From: Anas platyrhynchos
Lineage: Eukaryota > Chordata > Aves > Anseriformes > Anatidae
Length of the DNA: 64,000 bases
Direction of reading: 5' to 3'
Assembly (NCBI RefSeq): GCF_047663525.1
Contig: NC_092605.1
Location: 2,232,001-2,296,000 of the forward strand
The position numbers were made by a program, and so were the translations under genes. Below, one piece after another: positions 63,541 to 64,000 of the stretch. Positions within the stretch are counted from its first letter, which is position 1; every line of letters starts with the position of its first letter. The notes under the pieces are model-generated. The model ran no database searches. It was not told the origin of the DNA and worked only from the letters and a program-made list of their open reading frames with translations.

Positions 63541-64000
63541 CAAATGGCCAGTTTAGCAATGTCACTGAGAATGATACTCACTATACTGTAGCTTTTTTCC
63601 ATGAGAAGAGATGTGGATGCACCTCACTATGTAGGGCAATGATCCTGTGCTTCTCTATTACATAAGGAACCAAGACATGTGGAGATGCAATTCTGCTCTG
63701 GCTTTGCTGCTCTGGTCCATGGCCTTGGCTGTGTCACTGCTGCTGGGCTCATGTTTCACTTGGAGTTGCTTTGACTTTTTAGACTTCAAAGTATGCCTCG
63801 TTATGTGTGTCTGCACTACAGTGTGTTGGATCCGTGCAGTTAGGTGTTGCTGGAACAGGTGCCTCTATATATTACTGTGCTGCTGTTATATAACATGGCA
63901 AAAACCAGGCAGAGCAGCTGCCTGCTGCTTTCCCCAGTTCCTTCCAGTCTTTTCCTTCTGCTCTCGAGGTGAGTGAGTTTTGAACTGGCAACTTTCTGGC
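63541..64000. other. Non-coding right edge
   Basis: An open frame of about 109 codons (63,647-63,976, +) is Cys/Leu-rich because of TG-rich composition and crosses a donor-like CGAG|GTGAGT at 63,969. I do not recognise it and read it as chance, although an exon ending at 63,968 cannot be excluded. Confidence 0.4.

Noticed and set aside
63647..63976. Cys/Leu-rich + strand frame at the right edge
   Set aside because: The residue bias mirrors TG-rich DNA. It crosses a donor-like site and resembles no protein that I know.

Overview
The window looks like a stretch of vertebrate nuclear DNA, most probably from a bird. It is AT-rich and CpG-poor, and no protein-coding gene can be recognised in it. 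The clearest taxonomic marker is a 5'-truncated CR1 LINE at about 63,042-63,540. It is inverted, ends in the typical CR1 tail, and its minus strand still encodes the C-terminal tail of CR1 ORF2. CR1 is the dominant LINE of birds and is also found in turtles and crocodilians. Low interspersed-repeat content with many short A-tracts and microsatellites also fits a bird.

Layout. 1-9 kb: single-copy non-coding DNA with an AT-rich inverted repeat (922-990) and a small CpG-dense segment (1,786-2,097). 9-18.7 kb: non-coding, with poly(A)/poly(T) tracts, a very AT-rich block (13.2-15.0 kb) and a possible short exon near 10.5 kb. 18.7-30 kb: several compact segments with clustered homeodomain, HNF1, POU or forkhead-like words that resemble developmental enhancers, and one degraded CR1 3' end (about 25.86-25.96 kb). 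30-45 kb: non-coding DNA with a strong small hairpin at 32.3 kb and two roughly 100-bp (TAAAA)n arrays 1.5 kb apart. 45-64 kb: the + strand becomes persistently T- and G-rich. The change is abrupt at about 45.2 kb, next to a possible short exon (acceptor, ATG in good context, consensus donor at 45,313). The CR1 element lies near the right edge.

Interpretation. The simplest reading is a gene desert or very large introns. The composition flip at 45.2 kb suggests a rightward transcription unit beginning or entering there, or a replication initiation zone. Hand counts support the flip, but its cause is inference. No tRNA, rRNA, known microRNA, CRISPR array, provirus or DNA transposon was recognised. 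All open frames are short; none carries a domain that I recognise except the CR1 tail, and many begin at non-ATG codons. Regulatory calls rest on motif content alone, because no cross-species alignment was possible.
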